A DNA stretch of 64,000 nucleotides from UBA1444 sp964601085 (GTDB lineage Bacteria; Bacillota; Negativicutes; UBA1444), in the NCBI GenBank assembly GCA_964601085.1, contig CAZRLN010000001.1:62001-126000 (forward strand). The letters run 5' to 3'. The notes beneath the pieces were generated by a model. It saw only the letters and a program-made list of their open reading frames with translations, was not told the DNA's origin and searched no databases. Shown piece after piece: positions 26,222 through 34,939 of the stretch (the first letter of the stretch is position 1; every line of letters begins with the position of its first letter). Made by a program: the position numbers and the translations under genes.

Positions 26222-27859
26222 ATGAAACGATCGTCTTCGCGTGTACGAGAAAAAATAGCGGCAGTTGCACTTCGGATTTTGTTGGTCTTGCCACTGTTGC
26301 TTTTTCTAACTTTTCCCGGCGCATTACCGAGTGTCGCAGCGGCCGAAGATACCTACCTGGTTTCAAAGGTCGAGATTCGCGGTAACTTTTTGTTCGCTGA
26401 AGAAACTTTGCAAAAGGCGATTCAAGAATATCTCGGTCCCCGCAAAACAGTCCGCGATCTGGAAAGTATTCAGAATGCGATATTTTCCAGCTATAAACAG
26501 GCCGGCTACACATTGGTGAGCATTGCCATTGCCGGCCCGCCCGACAGGGACGGTTTATTGACGGTGATTGTTAAGGAAGATATTCTGCGCAGTGTAAAAG
26601 TGACCGGCAACAAATATTTGAAAGAAGAACACATCCGTCAGTCGCTGCCGGCGCTAAAAACCGGACACGCAATCAATACGAAAGCGTTGGATCGACAGGT
26701 GTTGGTGGCTAATGAGAATCCGTCGCGCGTCATCCGCGTCGCTTTGCAAACGATTGATGTGGGGGTATTCGATGCGATCGTTACCGTAAAGGAAGGAAAG
26801 TTTATCACCAATTCGCTCACGCTGGACAATACAGGCATGGGATACAAAGGAGAAGATAATCAAGATCCCCTACGGATGCACTATCGGTTCGTTCATTCCG
26901 GGCTCGGCGCACGGCGGGACGCGACCGGCGTTCTGATTTATAGCCGTTCCCCCCGCAACACCGTGCAACAGTATCTGGCCTACTATCAGCAACCCATTTC
27001 TTCCTGGGGAAACAGCTGGTATGCCATGGCGGCGTACTCCAATAGCAAAACCGGCTTGTCGGATAGTGGCTACGGAGTGTTCAATGTTGCCGGCTCAGGA
27101 CAGTTTTACAGCTTGCATTATGTTCATCCCCTGCACCGTAATTTGAACAGCAAACTGGCTCTGGATGTCGGATTGGAGTTTCACAACTCCGTTGACAATA
27201 CCACTATATATGACATTGATGTGGGGCCGGATGTGAATTCTCTGCCGTTAAGCATAACCGGGTTGTATAGTTGGCAGGGGACCCGCGATTCCGCATCGGC
27301 TGCCGTCACTTACATCCGGAATTTACCAGGAGGATATCTCAACGATAATGATGCCTATAGCAGGGTCCGTCCTTACGCGACGGCCCAATATCAACTTTGG
27401 CGGGGGAATCTGTCGTACATTCATCATTTCCGCAAGGGCTGGATATTTCACACACGAGTCGATTGGCAATACACAACGCAACCACTGATTCCTGATGAAC
27501 AAATCGGCCTGGGAGGGGCGCGATCCATCAGGGGCTTTAGAGAGCGGGAGGCCCTGGGCGACAAAGGGGTCACTGCCAGTTTTGAGTTGTATACTCCGCC
27601 GGTAACTCCCGGACTGCGATTTGTTGTATTTTATGATGCTGGGCAATTTTGGAACTATACCCTCGACGAAAATAGCTTGTTTGGCAGCCCTTCATTTTCC
27701 TGTATCGGCCCGACCACCCTTTCCAGCGCCGGGGTTGGCCTGCGGTGGACAATCAACCGCTGGTTGTCTTTTAATGCGGACTATGCGTACGTGATCAAAG
27801 GATACATAACCGCGCAGCACGAAAGCAGGCTGCACTTTGAATTGACGGCGACTTTTTGA
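26222..27859 (+). CDS. Outer-membrane POTRA/beta-barrel protein (ShlB/FhaC-like)
   Basis: About 545 residues from ATG 26222. A signal peptide (IAAVALRILLVLPLLLF, cleavage near SVAAA) leads to two POTRA-like modules: VSKVEIRGNFLFAEETL and LRSVKVTGNKYLKEEHI. The rest alternates like a 16-strand barrel and ends LHFELTATF with a terminal Phe. GGARSIRGFREREALGD holds the RGF/Y motif of the barrel-inserted loop. Such proteins export TpsA substrates. None with a TPS domain is nearby. Its presence shows a diderm host. Possibly serves the beta-helix proteins that follow, or polymer export. Confidence 0.88.
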   Translation: MKRSSSRVREKIAAVALRILLVLPLLLFLTFPGALPSVAAAEDTYLVSKVEIRGNFLFAEETLQKAIQEYLGPRKTVRDLESIQNAIFSSYKQAGYTLVSIAIAGPPDRDGLLTVIVKEDILRSVKVTGNKYLKEEHIRQSLPALKTGHAINTKALDRQVLVANENPSRVIRVALQTIDVGVFDAIVTVKEGKFITNSLTLDNTGMGYKGEDNQDPLRMHYRFVHSGLGARRDATGVLIYSRSPRNTVQQYLAYYQQPISSWGNSWYAMAAYSNSKTGLSDSGYGVFNVAGSGQFYSLHYVHPLHRNLNSKLALDVGLEFHNSVDNTTIYDIDVGPDVNSLPLSITGLYSWQGTRDSASAAVTYIRNLPGGYLNDNDAYSRVRPYATAQYQLWRGNLSYIHHFRKGWIFHTRVDWQYTTQPLIPDEQIGLGGARSIRGFREREALGDKGVTASFELYTPPVTPGLRFVVFYDAGQFWNYTLDENSLFGSPSFSCIGPTTLSSAGVGLRWTINRWLSFNADYAYVIKGYITAQHESRLHFELTATF

Positions 27860-28234
27860 CTTGTGGCCTGATGACGCGGCGTATATCCAAGGTCTCTAAT
27901 TCTTGCAGGAAGTGCCCTTCATTATCGAAAGTAATGTTCTAAATTAGCGGGAAAACGATCGGCAAAAACTACATTAAGTCTAGGCATTTCACGGCGTTCG
28001 CCGTGATTTTTTTTTGCAGTGGTCCTAGTGAAGAACGGGACTTACCGCTCATCGGAAATGAGAATTCCGCATCAAGAAATGAAGCGGCCCATCACTTAGA
28101 ATAAAGTCAACAAAAGATAAATTATCAACACGCAAGATAGTGCAAAGTAAAACAGGGGAGGCGGGTACAAAAAGATGATTTGTCCTGGCGAAAAAAACAA
28201 ATTGCAAAATAAAAATGAAAGAGGGGTTAACTCA
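27860..28234. other. Gene-free stretch between barrel gene and first secreted beta-helix gene
   Basis: Contains one terminator (27989-28015) and then AT-rich leader with no convincing promoter hexamers. GAGGGG ends at 28226, giving the start of the next gene. No supported ORF or RNA was found on either strand. Confidence 0.5.
27989..28015 (+). terminator. Intrinsic terminator at the end of the polysaccharide/barrel unit
   Basis: A 7-bp perfect stem (TCACGGC/GCCGTGA) with a GTTC loop is followed by nine T. It would end transcription about 130 nt after the barrel gene. Confidence 0.88.
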
Positions 28235-29542
28235 GTGACAGTTTCTGTGAACAAACCAAAAGCGAAAGTTATGAAACAGGTATTCGGGGTGACACTGGCA
28301 TTAGGGCTCCAGATGTTTTCCACCGGAATGTTGGGAGCGGAACAACCGCAAAATTTCCTGACTGGCTTTAGCAAAGCCGAAGCGGCAACGGTGGTGGACG
28401 TCAGAACATTTGGCGCCAAAGGAAACGGCGCGACGAACGACACCGCCGCCATCCAGAAGGCGATCAATTCACTGGGGAGCGTCGGTGGCACCGTGGTGAT
28501 TCCGCCGGGAACTTATGGCATCGACGCGGTGACTAGCTTGCAGCTAAAGAACAACATAACTTTACAGATGTCGCCTACGACCATCCTCGGCGTTATTCCC
28601 AATTCGGCGGCCCGATATGCAGTGCTCAATATTGGCGGCGTCAATAACGTCAATGTCAACAGCGGCGTTCTGTGGGGCGACCGACTGACCCACAAGGGGA
28701 CGACTGGCGAGCACGGCTTCGGTGTCGCAATCCTTGGTTCCAGCAATGTTACCATCACCGGAACGGCTTCCAACAACATGTGGGGCGACGGATTTTACAT
28801 CGGCAACGGGCCGACCTTTGGCAGCCTGCAAAAGCGCTCGACGAACGTCAAACTGATCGACGTCACCGCCGACAACAACCGTCGGCAGGGGATCTCCATA
28901 ACTAGCGGCAAAGACATCTCCATCGTACGGGCCAAATTGACCAATACGAATGGCATTGCTCCTTCCGCCGGGATTGATGTGGAACCGAACAGCAAAAACG
29001 ATATTCTGCAAAACATCTCGATTACGGATACGTACACTGCCAACAACCAAGGCGCCGGCATCGCGCTGAGTCTCGGCGCAATTCTGGGAACAACCACTCC
29101 CGTCAGCATTACGGTAACCAATCACACGGATAATGGCAGTAAACAGGGCATGAACATTTCTGGTGGACAGGGAATTATTCCGGGAACGGTTCGCGTAGAC
29201 AACCCGACCTGGATGAATTCGAAGACAAACGCGTTGGCCGTTGTGGGCACTGATTATCGCGGCTTCAGCACCACCGTCAACAATGCAAAAGTCGTCAATG
29301 CCAACACCAGCGCCAAAGGAGCAGCTATTGCGGTATATAACTATAGCACGGCAGTTCAGCTGGGCAACGTGGCGATAAACTACGCCAACATCAGCGACAC
29401 CCGGACGACCAAGATGACGACCGCCGCCTTCTATGCGGGAACCACGGTGTCCGCGAAACCCATGCAAAACGTTACAATCGTCAAGCCGATTCTCAATGGA
29501 ATTAAGCTCGGCAACGTCACGACCGCAAAAGTCACTTATTAA
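28235..29542 (+). CDS. Secreted beta-helix protein, tandem copy 1
   Basis: About 435 residues from GTG 28235 (GAGGGG 8 nt upstream; ATG 28175 lacks a well-placed site). The signal peptide (VFGVTLALGLQMFSTGML, with AEA near the end) is followed by VVDVRTFGAKGNGATNDTAAIQ, the Pectate_lyase_3-type opening, then beta-helix coils to the end. Very similar to the next protein throughout and related to the anchored form at 8790. Likely acts on surface polysaccharide. Few Cys, many Thr/Asn/Ser as in extracellular proteins. Confidence 0.85.
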   Translation: MTVSVNKPKAKVMKQVFGVTLALGLQMFSTGMLGAEQPQNFLTGFSKAEAATVVDVRTFGAKGNGATNDTAAIQKAINSLGSVGGTVVIPPGTYGIDAVTSLQLKNNITLQMSPTTILGVIPNSAARYAVLNIGGVNNVNVNSGVLWGDRLTHKGTTGEHGFGVAILGSSNVTITGTASNNMWGDGFYIGNGPTFGSLQKRSTNVKLIDVTADNNRRQGISITSGKDISIVRAKLTNTNGIAPSAGIDVEPNSKNDILQNISITDTYTANNQGAGIALSLGAILGTTTPVSITVTNHTDNGSKQGMNISGGQGIIPGTVRVDNPTWMNSKTNALAVVGTDYRGFSTTVNNAKVVNANTSAKGAAIAVYNYSTAVQLGNVAINYANISDTRTTKMTTAAFYAGTTVSAKPMQNVTIVKPILNGIKLGNVTTAKVTY

Positions 29543-29569
29543 GCGGAGTCTTCCCCACTAAGAAAATAT

Positions 29570-29625
29570 GACCAATAGGAAAAGCTGCCAACGCAATGCA
29601 ATGTTGGCAGCTTTTCCTATTGGTC
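29570..29625. terminator. Perfect 23-bp inverted repeat, probable two-way terminator
   Basis: Two 23-nt arms match without a mismatch around a 10-nt loop (29593-29602). The inner part reads AAAAGCTGCCAAC...GTTGGCAGCTTTT, i.e. a GC-rich stem flanked by A and T runs, so it could stop transcription on both strands. The outer arms extend far beyond what a terminator needs. Confidence 0.75.
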
Positions 29626-29703
29626 AGCAAATTGGTGTCGAGAAAATTTGTTTGAAATTTTCGATAAACTTGAATTTTTGAGCGCTGGTGAAAGTTTATC
29701 CAG

Positions 29704-29732
29704 ATACTGTGAAAAAAATATGTTGTTATAAT
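29704..29732 (+). promoter_or_regulatory. Extended -10 promoter before the second secreted beta-helix gene
   Basis: TGTTATAAT at 29724-29732 gives an extended -10 with a perfect TATAAT. The -35 region is poor. The transcript would have a leader of about 110 nt before the gene. It implies the two tandem copies are expressed separately. Confidence 0.6.
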
Positions 29733-29848
29733 AAACCTCGTGGGAAAAAGCCAAAGATGAACAAACCGCCCATGCAGATTCTTCGAAGAATAAGACATGC
29801 AGTTTGACGGTACAGTAGACAGAAATACAAGAAAGAAGGTGAAAATGA

Positions 29849-31153
29849 TTGGCAAGAGGAATGGAAAAAGTGAAAGGGAGTAAACGAGTATTCGGGGTCG
29901 CATTGGCATTGGGGATTCAGATGCTTTCCACGGGAATGTTGGGAGTGGAACAACCACGAAATTTCCTGGCCGGTTTCGGCAAAGCCGAAGCGGCAACGGT
30001 GGTAGACGTCAGGACGTTTGGCGCCAAAGGGAACGGCGCAACGAACGATACCACCGCCATCCAGAAGGCGATCAATTCACTGCCGAGCACCGGCGGCACC
30101 GTGGTGATTCCGTCCGGAATCTATGGCATCGATGCGGTGACCAGCTTGAAACTCAGAAGCAACGTGACGATTCAGATGTCGCCGACGACCATCCTCGGCG
30201 TCATCCCCAACGCGGCGGCCCATTATGAAGTGTTGAGCATTGGCGGCGTCAGCAACGTCAATATCAACAGCGGCGTGCTGTGGGGCGACCGGCTGACCCA
30301 CAAGGGAACGACAGGAGAGCACGGTTTCGGGGTTGCCATCCTTGGCGCCAGCAATGTTACCGTCACCGGAACGGCTTCCAACAATATGTGGGGCGACGGG
30401 TTTTACATCGGCAATGGGCCAACCTTCGGCAGTAGCCTGAAAACGCGCTCGACGAACGTCAAACTGATCGACGTAACCGCCGACAACAACCGTCGGCAGG
30501 GGATATCTCTGATCAGCGGCCAAAGCATCTCCGTCGTACGGGCTAAAGTGACCAATACAAATGGCAAGTCTCCTTCCGCCGGGATTGATGTGGAACCAAA
30601 CAGCAAGACCGATATCCTGCAAAACATTTCGATTGTAGACACGGTTACGGCCAACAACGAAACCGCCGGAATCAGTTTGAGCTTAGGCGCGTTGGCGGGA
30701 ACGACCAATCCCGTCAGCATTACGCTGACTAATCACACGGATAACGGCAGTAAGCAGGGCATGGTTATTTCTGGAGGATCGGGAATTATTCCAGGCTCCA
30801 TCATAGTAAACAATCCGACTTGGACAAATTCAAAAACAAACGCTCTGGCCGTTGTTGCCGTCGACTATCGAGGCTTCAGCACCACCATCAACAATCCCAA
30901 GGTGATCAATGCCAACACAAGCGCCAAAGGAGCGGCCATTGCGGTATATAACTATAACAGCGCGGTTCAGTTGGGTAATGTAACGATTAATTACCCCGCA
31001 ATCACTGACAACCGGACGGTCAAAATGACTACTGCTGCTTTCTATGTAGGAACTACGGTATCCTCAAAACCGTTGCAAAACGTTTCGATTGTCAAGCCGA
31101 TTCTCAATGGGGTGAAAATTGGCAATACAACCACCGCAAAAATTTCCTACTAA
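29849..31153 (+). CDS. Secreted beta-helix protein, tandem copy 2
   Basis: 434 residues from TTG 29849 (GAAGGTG upstream); ATG 29861 is possible. Signal peptide VFGVALALGIQMLSTGML, then VVDVRTFGAKGNGATNDTTAIQ. The mature region matches copy 1 over most positions (WGDRLTHKGTTGEHGFGVAIL, WGDGFYIGNGPTFGS). Differences cluster in the middle coils (ANNETAGISLSLGALAG). Its own terminator was not clear before the convergent permease gene 16 nt away. Confidence 0.85.
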   Translation: MARGMEKVKGSKRVFGVALALGIQMLSTGMLGVEQPRNFLAGFGKAEAATVVDVRTFGAKGNGATNDTTAIQKAINSLPSTGGTVVIPSGIYGIDAVTSLKLRSNVTIQMSPTTILGVIPNAAAHYEVLSIGGVSNVNINSGVLWGDRLTHKGTTGEHGFGVAILGASNVTVTGTASNNMWGDGFYIGNGPTFGSSLKTRSTNVKLIDVTADNNRRQGISLISGQSISVVRAKVTNTNGKSPSAGIDVEPNSKTDILQNISIVDTVTANNETAGISLSLGALAGTTNPVSITLTNHTDNGSKQGMVISGGSGIIPGSIIVNNPTWTNSKTNALAVVAVDYRGFSTTINNPKVINANTSAKGAAIAVYNYNSAVQLGNVTINYPAITDNRTVKMTTAAFYVGTTVSSKPLQNVSIVKPILNGVKIGNTTTAKISY

Positions 31154-31169
31154 TCGCACGGGTTCATTT

Positions 31170-32717
31170 TCAGGCCAATAGCAAAATGATTGCGCCGAGT
31201 CCAAGCAAAAAGAAACAGGCGTAGTGGAAGGTGACCGACAACAGGTCACCTTCTTTGCCGTGCAAGCCTGCAGCCGTGGCGGCGATGGAAATGCTCTGCG
31301 GCGAGATCAGTTTGCCGATGCAGGCGCCGCTGGTGTTGGCGGCGGCAATCCAAACCGGACTGATTCCCAGCTGTTCGGCGGTTTGTTTTTGCAACAGTCC
31401 AAACAGAATATTGGAACTGGTATCGCTACCGGTGATGAAGGTTCCCAAAGCGCCGATCAACGGGGCGAACGCCGGATACAAGGCGCCGGTGGTTTCCGCC
31501 AACGTTACGGCGACGGAGCCGATCATGCCGCTGTAGCCAAGAACCTTCGCCATGCTTACGATCGATATAACGGTAATGATGGTTTTACGCAGCTGGAGGA
31601 CGGTAATGCCGGCGAGTTTCATCAAATCTTTGGAAGAGGCCCCCTGAACAAATCCGGCAAGTATTGCCGCGACAAAGACTAACGTTCCCGGCGTCAAGAA
31701 CCAGTCAAAAGAGAGCGGTTTTCCGCCCGAACCGTCATAGATCAGACAGTCCATCCGCAATTGACGAAGCGATTCGTTCATGACCGGGAATATCCGACTG
31801 GTTCCCAGCACGAAACAGAGCAAGAGAAGATAGGGGAGCCAGGCGATGAATTGCGATCGGACATCGACTTGGTTGCCTGGATTTGAAGATGGGCCCGGGG
31901 ATGCCGGATCATTCGGAAATGACCAAATTTTTGCAGGCGGCGAAAGCTTGGCCACGAGCAGGATGGCGACCGATGACGCCAACGATGCGGCGATTGCCGG
32001 CAATTCCGGTCCGATATACTGCGCGACAAAAAACTGTACGAGGCCAAAACTGGCGCCGGCAAACAGGGTAACGAGCCATACACCGCGTAATCCTCTGAAA
32101 CTGCCTGTCACCGTGTACACGATGAATAGCGGCACGAGAAAAACAAATGGGGTCAGTTGCACACCAATATCAAAGGAGAGCGCCGGAAGCGGCAGATCGG
32201 TTATTTTTGCCAAGGTGGTGACCGGAATGCCGATCACGCCGAAGGCAACGGCAACCGTATTGGCAATAAGACAAATCACCGCCGCACGAAACGGATCAAA
32301 CCCCAACGCGATCAGAAGAGCCGCAGGAACAGCCACGGCCGTGCCAAACCCGGCTATCGCTTCCATGAAACCGCCGAATCCCCAGGCGATGATCAATGCC
32401 TGAATTCTTCGGTCGGATGAACAATGCAGCAATAAATTCTTTATTTGGCCGATGGCTCCGGTATGCAGCGAAAGGTTATAGCTGCAAAAGGCGGCAATGA
32501 TGACCCAGAGAATCGGGAACAAGGCGAACAAGGCTCCTTCCAGCGCAGCCTTGCCGGCCAGAAGCGCATCCATGTTCCAGACCCGAACGGCAATGATCAG
32601 ACTCAAAATCAAGCCGACCGGGCAGGCTCTGTGGGCCGGGAACTTGAAAATTCCCAGGCCGACCAATAACCAGAGGATCGGCGCTAATGCCAAGAATGTA
32701 AGGTGCAACTCTTGCAT
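31170..32717 (-). CDS. lctP: L-lactate permease (LctP family)
   Basis: About 515 residues from ATG 32717; the frame runs on to 32771 but inside the upstream gene. Twelve or more membrane helices. Family pieces visible: ALFALFPILWVIIAAF, WGFGGFMEAIAGFGTAVAVP, SDTSSNILFGLLQ and GKLISPQSISIA. It takes up lactate (or glycolate) with protons. Stop and start overlap as TGATG with the GGDEF-EAL gene, so the two are translationally coupled. That is an unusual partner for a permease. Confidence 0.93.
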   Translation of the reverse strand: MQELHLTFLALAPILWLLVGLGIFKFPAHRACPVGLILSLIIAVRVWNMDALLAGKAALEGALFALFPILWVIIAAFCSYNLSLHTGAIGQIKNLLLHCSSDRRIQALIIAWGFGGFMEAIAGFGTAVAVPAALLIALGFDPFRAAVICLIANTVAVAFGVIGIPVTTLAKITDLPLPALSFDIGVQLTPFVFLVPLFIVYTVTGSFRGLRGVWLVTLFAGASFGLVQFFVAQYIGPELPAIAASLASSVAILLVAKLSPPAKIWSFPNDPASPGPSSNPGNQVDVRSQFIAWLPYLLLLCFVLGTSRIFPVMNESLRQLRMDCLIYDGSGGKPLSFDWFLTPGTLVFVAAILAGFVQGASSKDLMKLAGITVLQLRKTIITVISIVSMAKVLGYSGMIGSVAVTLAETTGALYPAFAPLIGALGTFITGSDTSSNILFGLLQKQTAEQLGISPVWIAAANTSGACIGKLISPQSISIAATAAGLHGKEGDLLSVTFHYACFFLLGLGAIILLLA

Positions 32718-34939
32718 CACCTTTCCGTATTTGCGTGTGATTCTCCTGAAAGTTGGTGCGCTGCAAGCCATGCCGTCATTTGTGAAGAAGATAGGGGAGG
32801 ACCGATCAGATACCCTTGAATCAGGTCACAGTCATATTGTTGCAACAAATCCCGTTGTTCTTTGCTCTCGATTCCTTCCGCAACCACGGAGATTCCCAGA
32901 CGATGGGCAAGCGAAATAATCGATTCGATAATCATCCGCGTACTTTCTTCCGTACTCATTCGGTTTACGAAGGCTTGGTCAATCTTTAGGGTGTGGATGG
33001 GGAGCTGCTGCAGATAGGTCAACGAGGAATATCCTGTGCCGAAATCATCCAGCGCGGTCCGAATCCCCATGGATCGCAAGGCATTCAGTTTTTTAACTTT
33101 TGATTCAAAAGCGTTGATTAAAGTGCTTTCCGTGATTTCCAACTCCAGTGCGGCCGGCTGCAGGCCGGCTTCCACCAAAGCGGCGGCGACCGACTCCACA
33201 TAATTTTCTTGGGCCAACTGTTTGACGGAAACATTGACGCTGACCGAAAGGTTCGAATATCCAGCGTCATGCATTCGACGACAGAATTTGCAGGCCGTTT
33301 GGAGTCCCCAATCACCGAGTTCGGTAATTAACCCGGTTTCTTCGGCGATAGGGATAAATTGCAAGGGGGAAACATTTCCCTGTTCCGGGCAATGCCAGCG
33401 CATGAGAGCTTCCATGCCGACAACGCGGCCTGTTTTCAAGTCCAATTGGGGTTGGTAATGCATTTGAAAGGTTTCTTTGGTTAAAATGGATGCACGCAAG
33501 CGACTTTCCATAGCTAGCTTCTGCAGGAGCGAATCATGCATGGATTGTTCAAAAAAACGGTAATGGGAACGTCCGTCATCTTTGGCTCGGTGCAGGGCAT
33601 TGTCCGCTTTCTTCAACAAGTCTTCCAGGGAATTCCCGTCTTGCGGGAACCGAGCAATTCCAATGCTGGCGGAAAGGTAAAAATGCTGACCGCGGTGCAA
33701 AAACGGGGATTGAAACAGGTTGATCAGGCGTCGCGCATAGGTATCGATAAAAGCGCGTTGCCCAATTTCAGCCAGGATGACAATAAATTCATCGCCGCCT
33801 ACGCGGGCCAGAATATGGGATTGCCCCACTGCGTTTCTCAACTGTTCGGCGGCGGAGGCGATCAATTCATCGCCGCAGGCATGGCCGGCGGAATCATTGA
33901 TGAGTTTAAAGTTGTCCAGATCAATAAATAACAGGGCGCCTTCGGAATTGTGCGGCAGGCCTTTCTCATCCAGGATCTGCTCCAGACGGCGACGATTCGG
34001 GAGATTCGTCAGCTGGTCATAATACGCCATCCGATAGATTTGCTCATCCCGTTGCTTGCGGTCGGAAATATCGGTAAGCGCTCCAATCACCCGAATTGGC
34101 TGCTTGGCTTCATCGTATAGAATCTTTCCCCGGGCATGCAGCCAGATATAATCGCCGGTAGTTGCGCGGGCCCGGTACTCCAGATCATATTGTACGGCTC
34201 TTTTTTCAAGATGATGTTCAAACGTGGCTTCCACTTGGAACCGGTCATCGGGATGAATGCGGGAAAGCCACAATTTGCGCGGAAAACTCTCGTTGGTCGG
34301 CAAACCAAAACGATTCAGCCATTGTGCGGAAAAAGACAGTTCATCGGTTGCAAGATCTACATCCCAGATGGCATCATTGGAGGCCTCCATCGCCAGACGA
34401 TAGCGTTGCTCACTGATTTCCAGCTGTTTTTTGCTGTCTTTTAATTCCGCCAGCTGCAGGCCGATGGCCTCTTCAGATGCCGCCAGCTGCTGGTACAGGG
34501 AAATGAGTTCGGTATGCGCCGCCCTAAGTTTCGCATTATTGGATTGCAATTCCGTCTGGATCTTTTTTTGATCGGTGATGTCCCGAAGGATGACGATGAA
34601 TTGCCCGGAACGCCGGGAGCCAACTTGAGACAGGCAAACCGCCGCTTGGAACGGCGTACCATCATTTCGAAGATGAGTCCAGTCGAAGGAGAGAGTGCGT
34701 TCTTTGTGCGCCGCTGCGAGATTCTTATACATCTGATCCATCGTATCGACGGCGCCATTTTGTTGGGAGGGGGACCACTCCGCTGGCGAGTGCCCGATCA
34801 GATCAATGCGCTGGCAGCAAAACATATCCAACGTGCGTTGGTTGCAGTCGGCAATGACGCCATGTTCCAGTATCATGATCGCATCGGTGGCAGAGTCAAA
34901 GAGTGCGCGAAATTTGGTGGAGTCCCTTTCCATCGTCAA
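32717..34939 (-). CDS. PAS-PAS-GGDEF-EAL c-di-GMP protein
   Basis: 740 residues: PAS (~8-125), coiled coil (~125-175), PAS with PAC (~180-295), GGDEF (~300-465), EAL (~480-735). GGDEF is intact (ARVGGDEFIVIL) but no RxxD I-site precedes it. EAL motifs are complete: EALMRW, NVSVKQL, LEITEST, DDFGTGYSSL, VVAEGIE, QGY. It can plausibly degrade c-di-GMP; it may also synthesise it. No membrane helix, so a cytosolic sensor. TTG start overlaps the previous stop (TTGA), with AGGAG 7 nt upstream. Confidence 0.92.
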   Translation of the reverse strand: MTMERDSTKFRALFDSATDAIMILEHGVIADCNQRTLDMFCCQRIDLIGHSPAEWSPSQQNGAVDTMDQMYKNLAAAHKERTLSFDWTHLRNDGTPFQAAVCLSQVGSRRSGQFIVILRDITDQKKIQTELQSNNAKLRAAHTELISLYQQLAASEEAIGLQLAELKDSKKQLEISEQRYRLAMEASNDAIWDVDLATDELSFSAQWLNRFGLPTNESFPRKLWLSRIHPDDRFQVEATFEHHLEKRAVQYDLEYRARATTGDYIWLHARGKILYDEAKQPIRVIGALTDISDRKQRDEQIYRMAYYDQLTNLPNRRRLEQILDEKGLPHNSEGALLFIDLDNFKLINDSAGHACGDELIASAAEQLRNAVGQSHILARVGGDEFIVILAEIGQRAFIDTYARRLINLFQSPFLHRGQHFYLSASIGIARFPQDGNSLEDLLKKADNALHRAKDDGRSHYRFFEQSMHDSLLQKLAMESRLRASILTKETFQMHYQPQLDLKTGRVVGMEALMRWHCPEQGNVSPLQFIPIAEETGLITELGDWGLQTACKFCRRMHDAGYSNLSVSVNVSVKQLAQENYVESVAAALVEAGLQPAALELEITESTLINAFESKVKKLNALRSMGIRTALDDFGTGYSSLTYLQQLPIHTLKIDQAFVNRMSTEESTRMIIESIISLAHRLGISVVAEGIESKEQRDLLQQYDCDLIQGYLIGPPLSSSQMTAWLAAHQLSGESHANTER

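Noticed and set aside
26222..27859. BamA/Omp85 assembly protein
   Set aside because: Only two POTRA-like modules and an RGF-type barrel motif at 545 residues fit TpsB better. bamA in diderm Firmicutes normally has more POTRA modules and sits with ompH and lpx genes.
28016..28234. Possible c-di-GMP or other riboswitch before the first secreted beta-helix gene
   Set aside because: No conserved aptamer core could be matched by eye.
28562..29467. 301-codon minus-strand frame opposite the first secreted beta-helix gene
   Set aside because: A shadow produced by the repetitive, stop-poor composition of the beta-helix coding strand.
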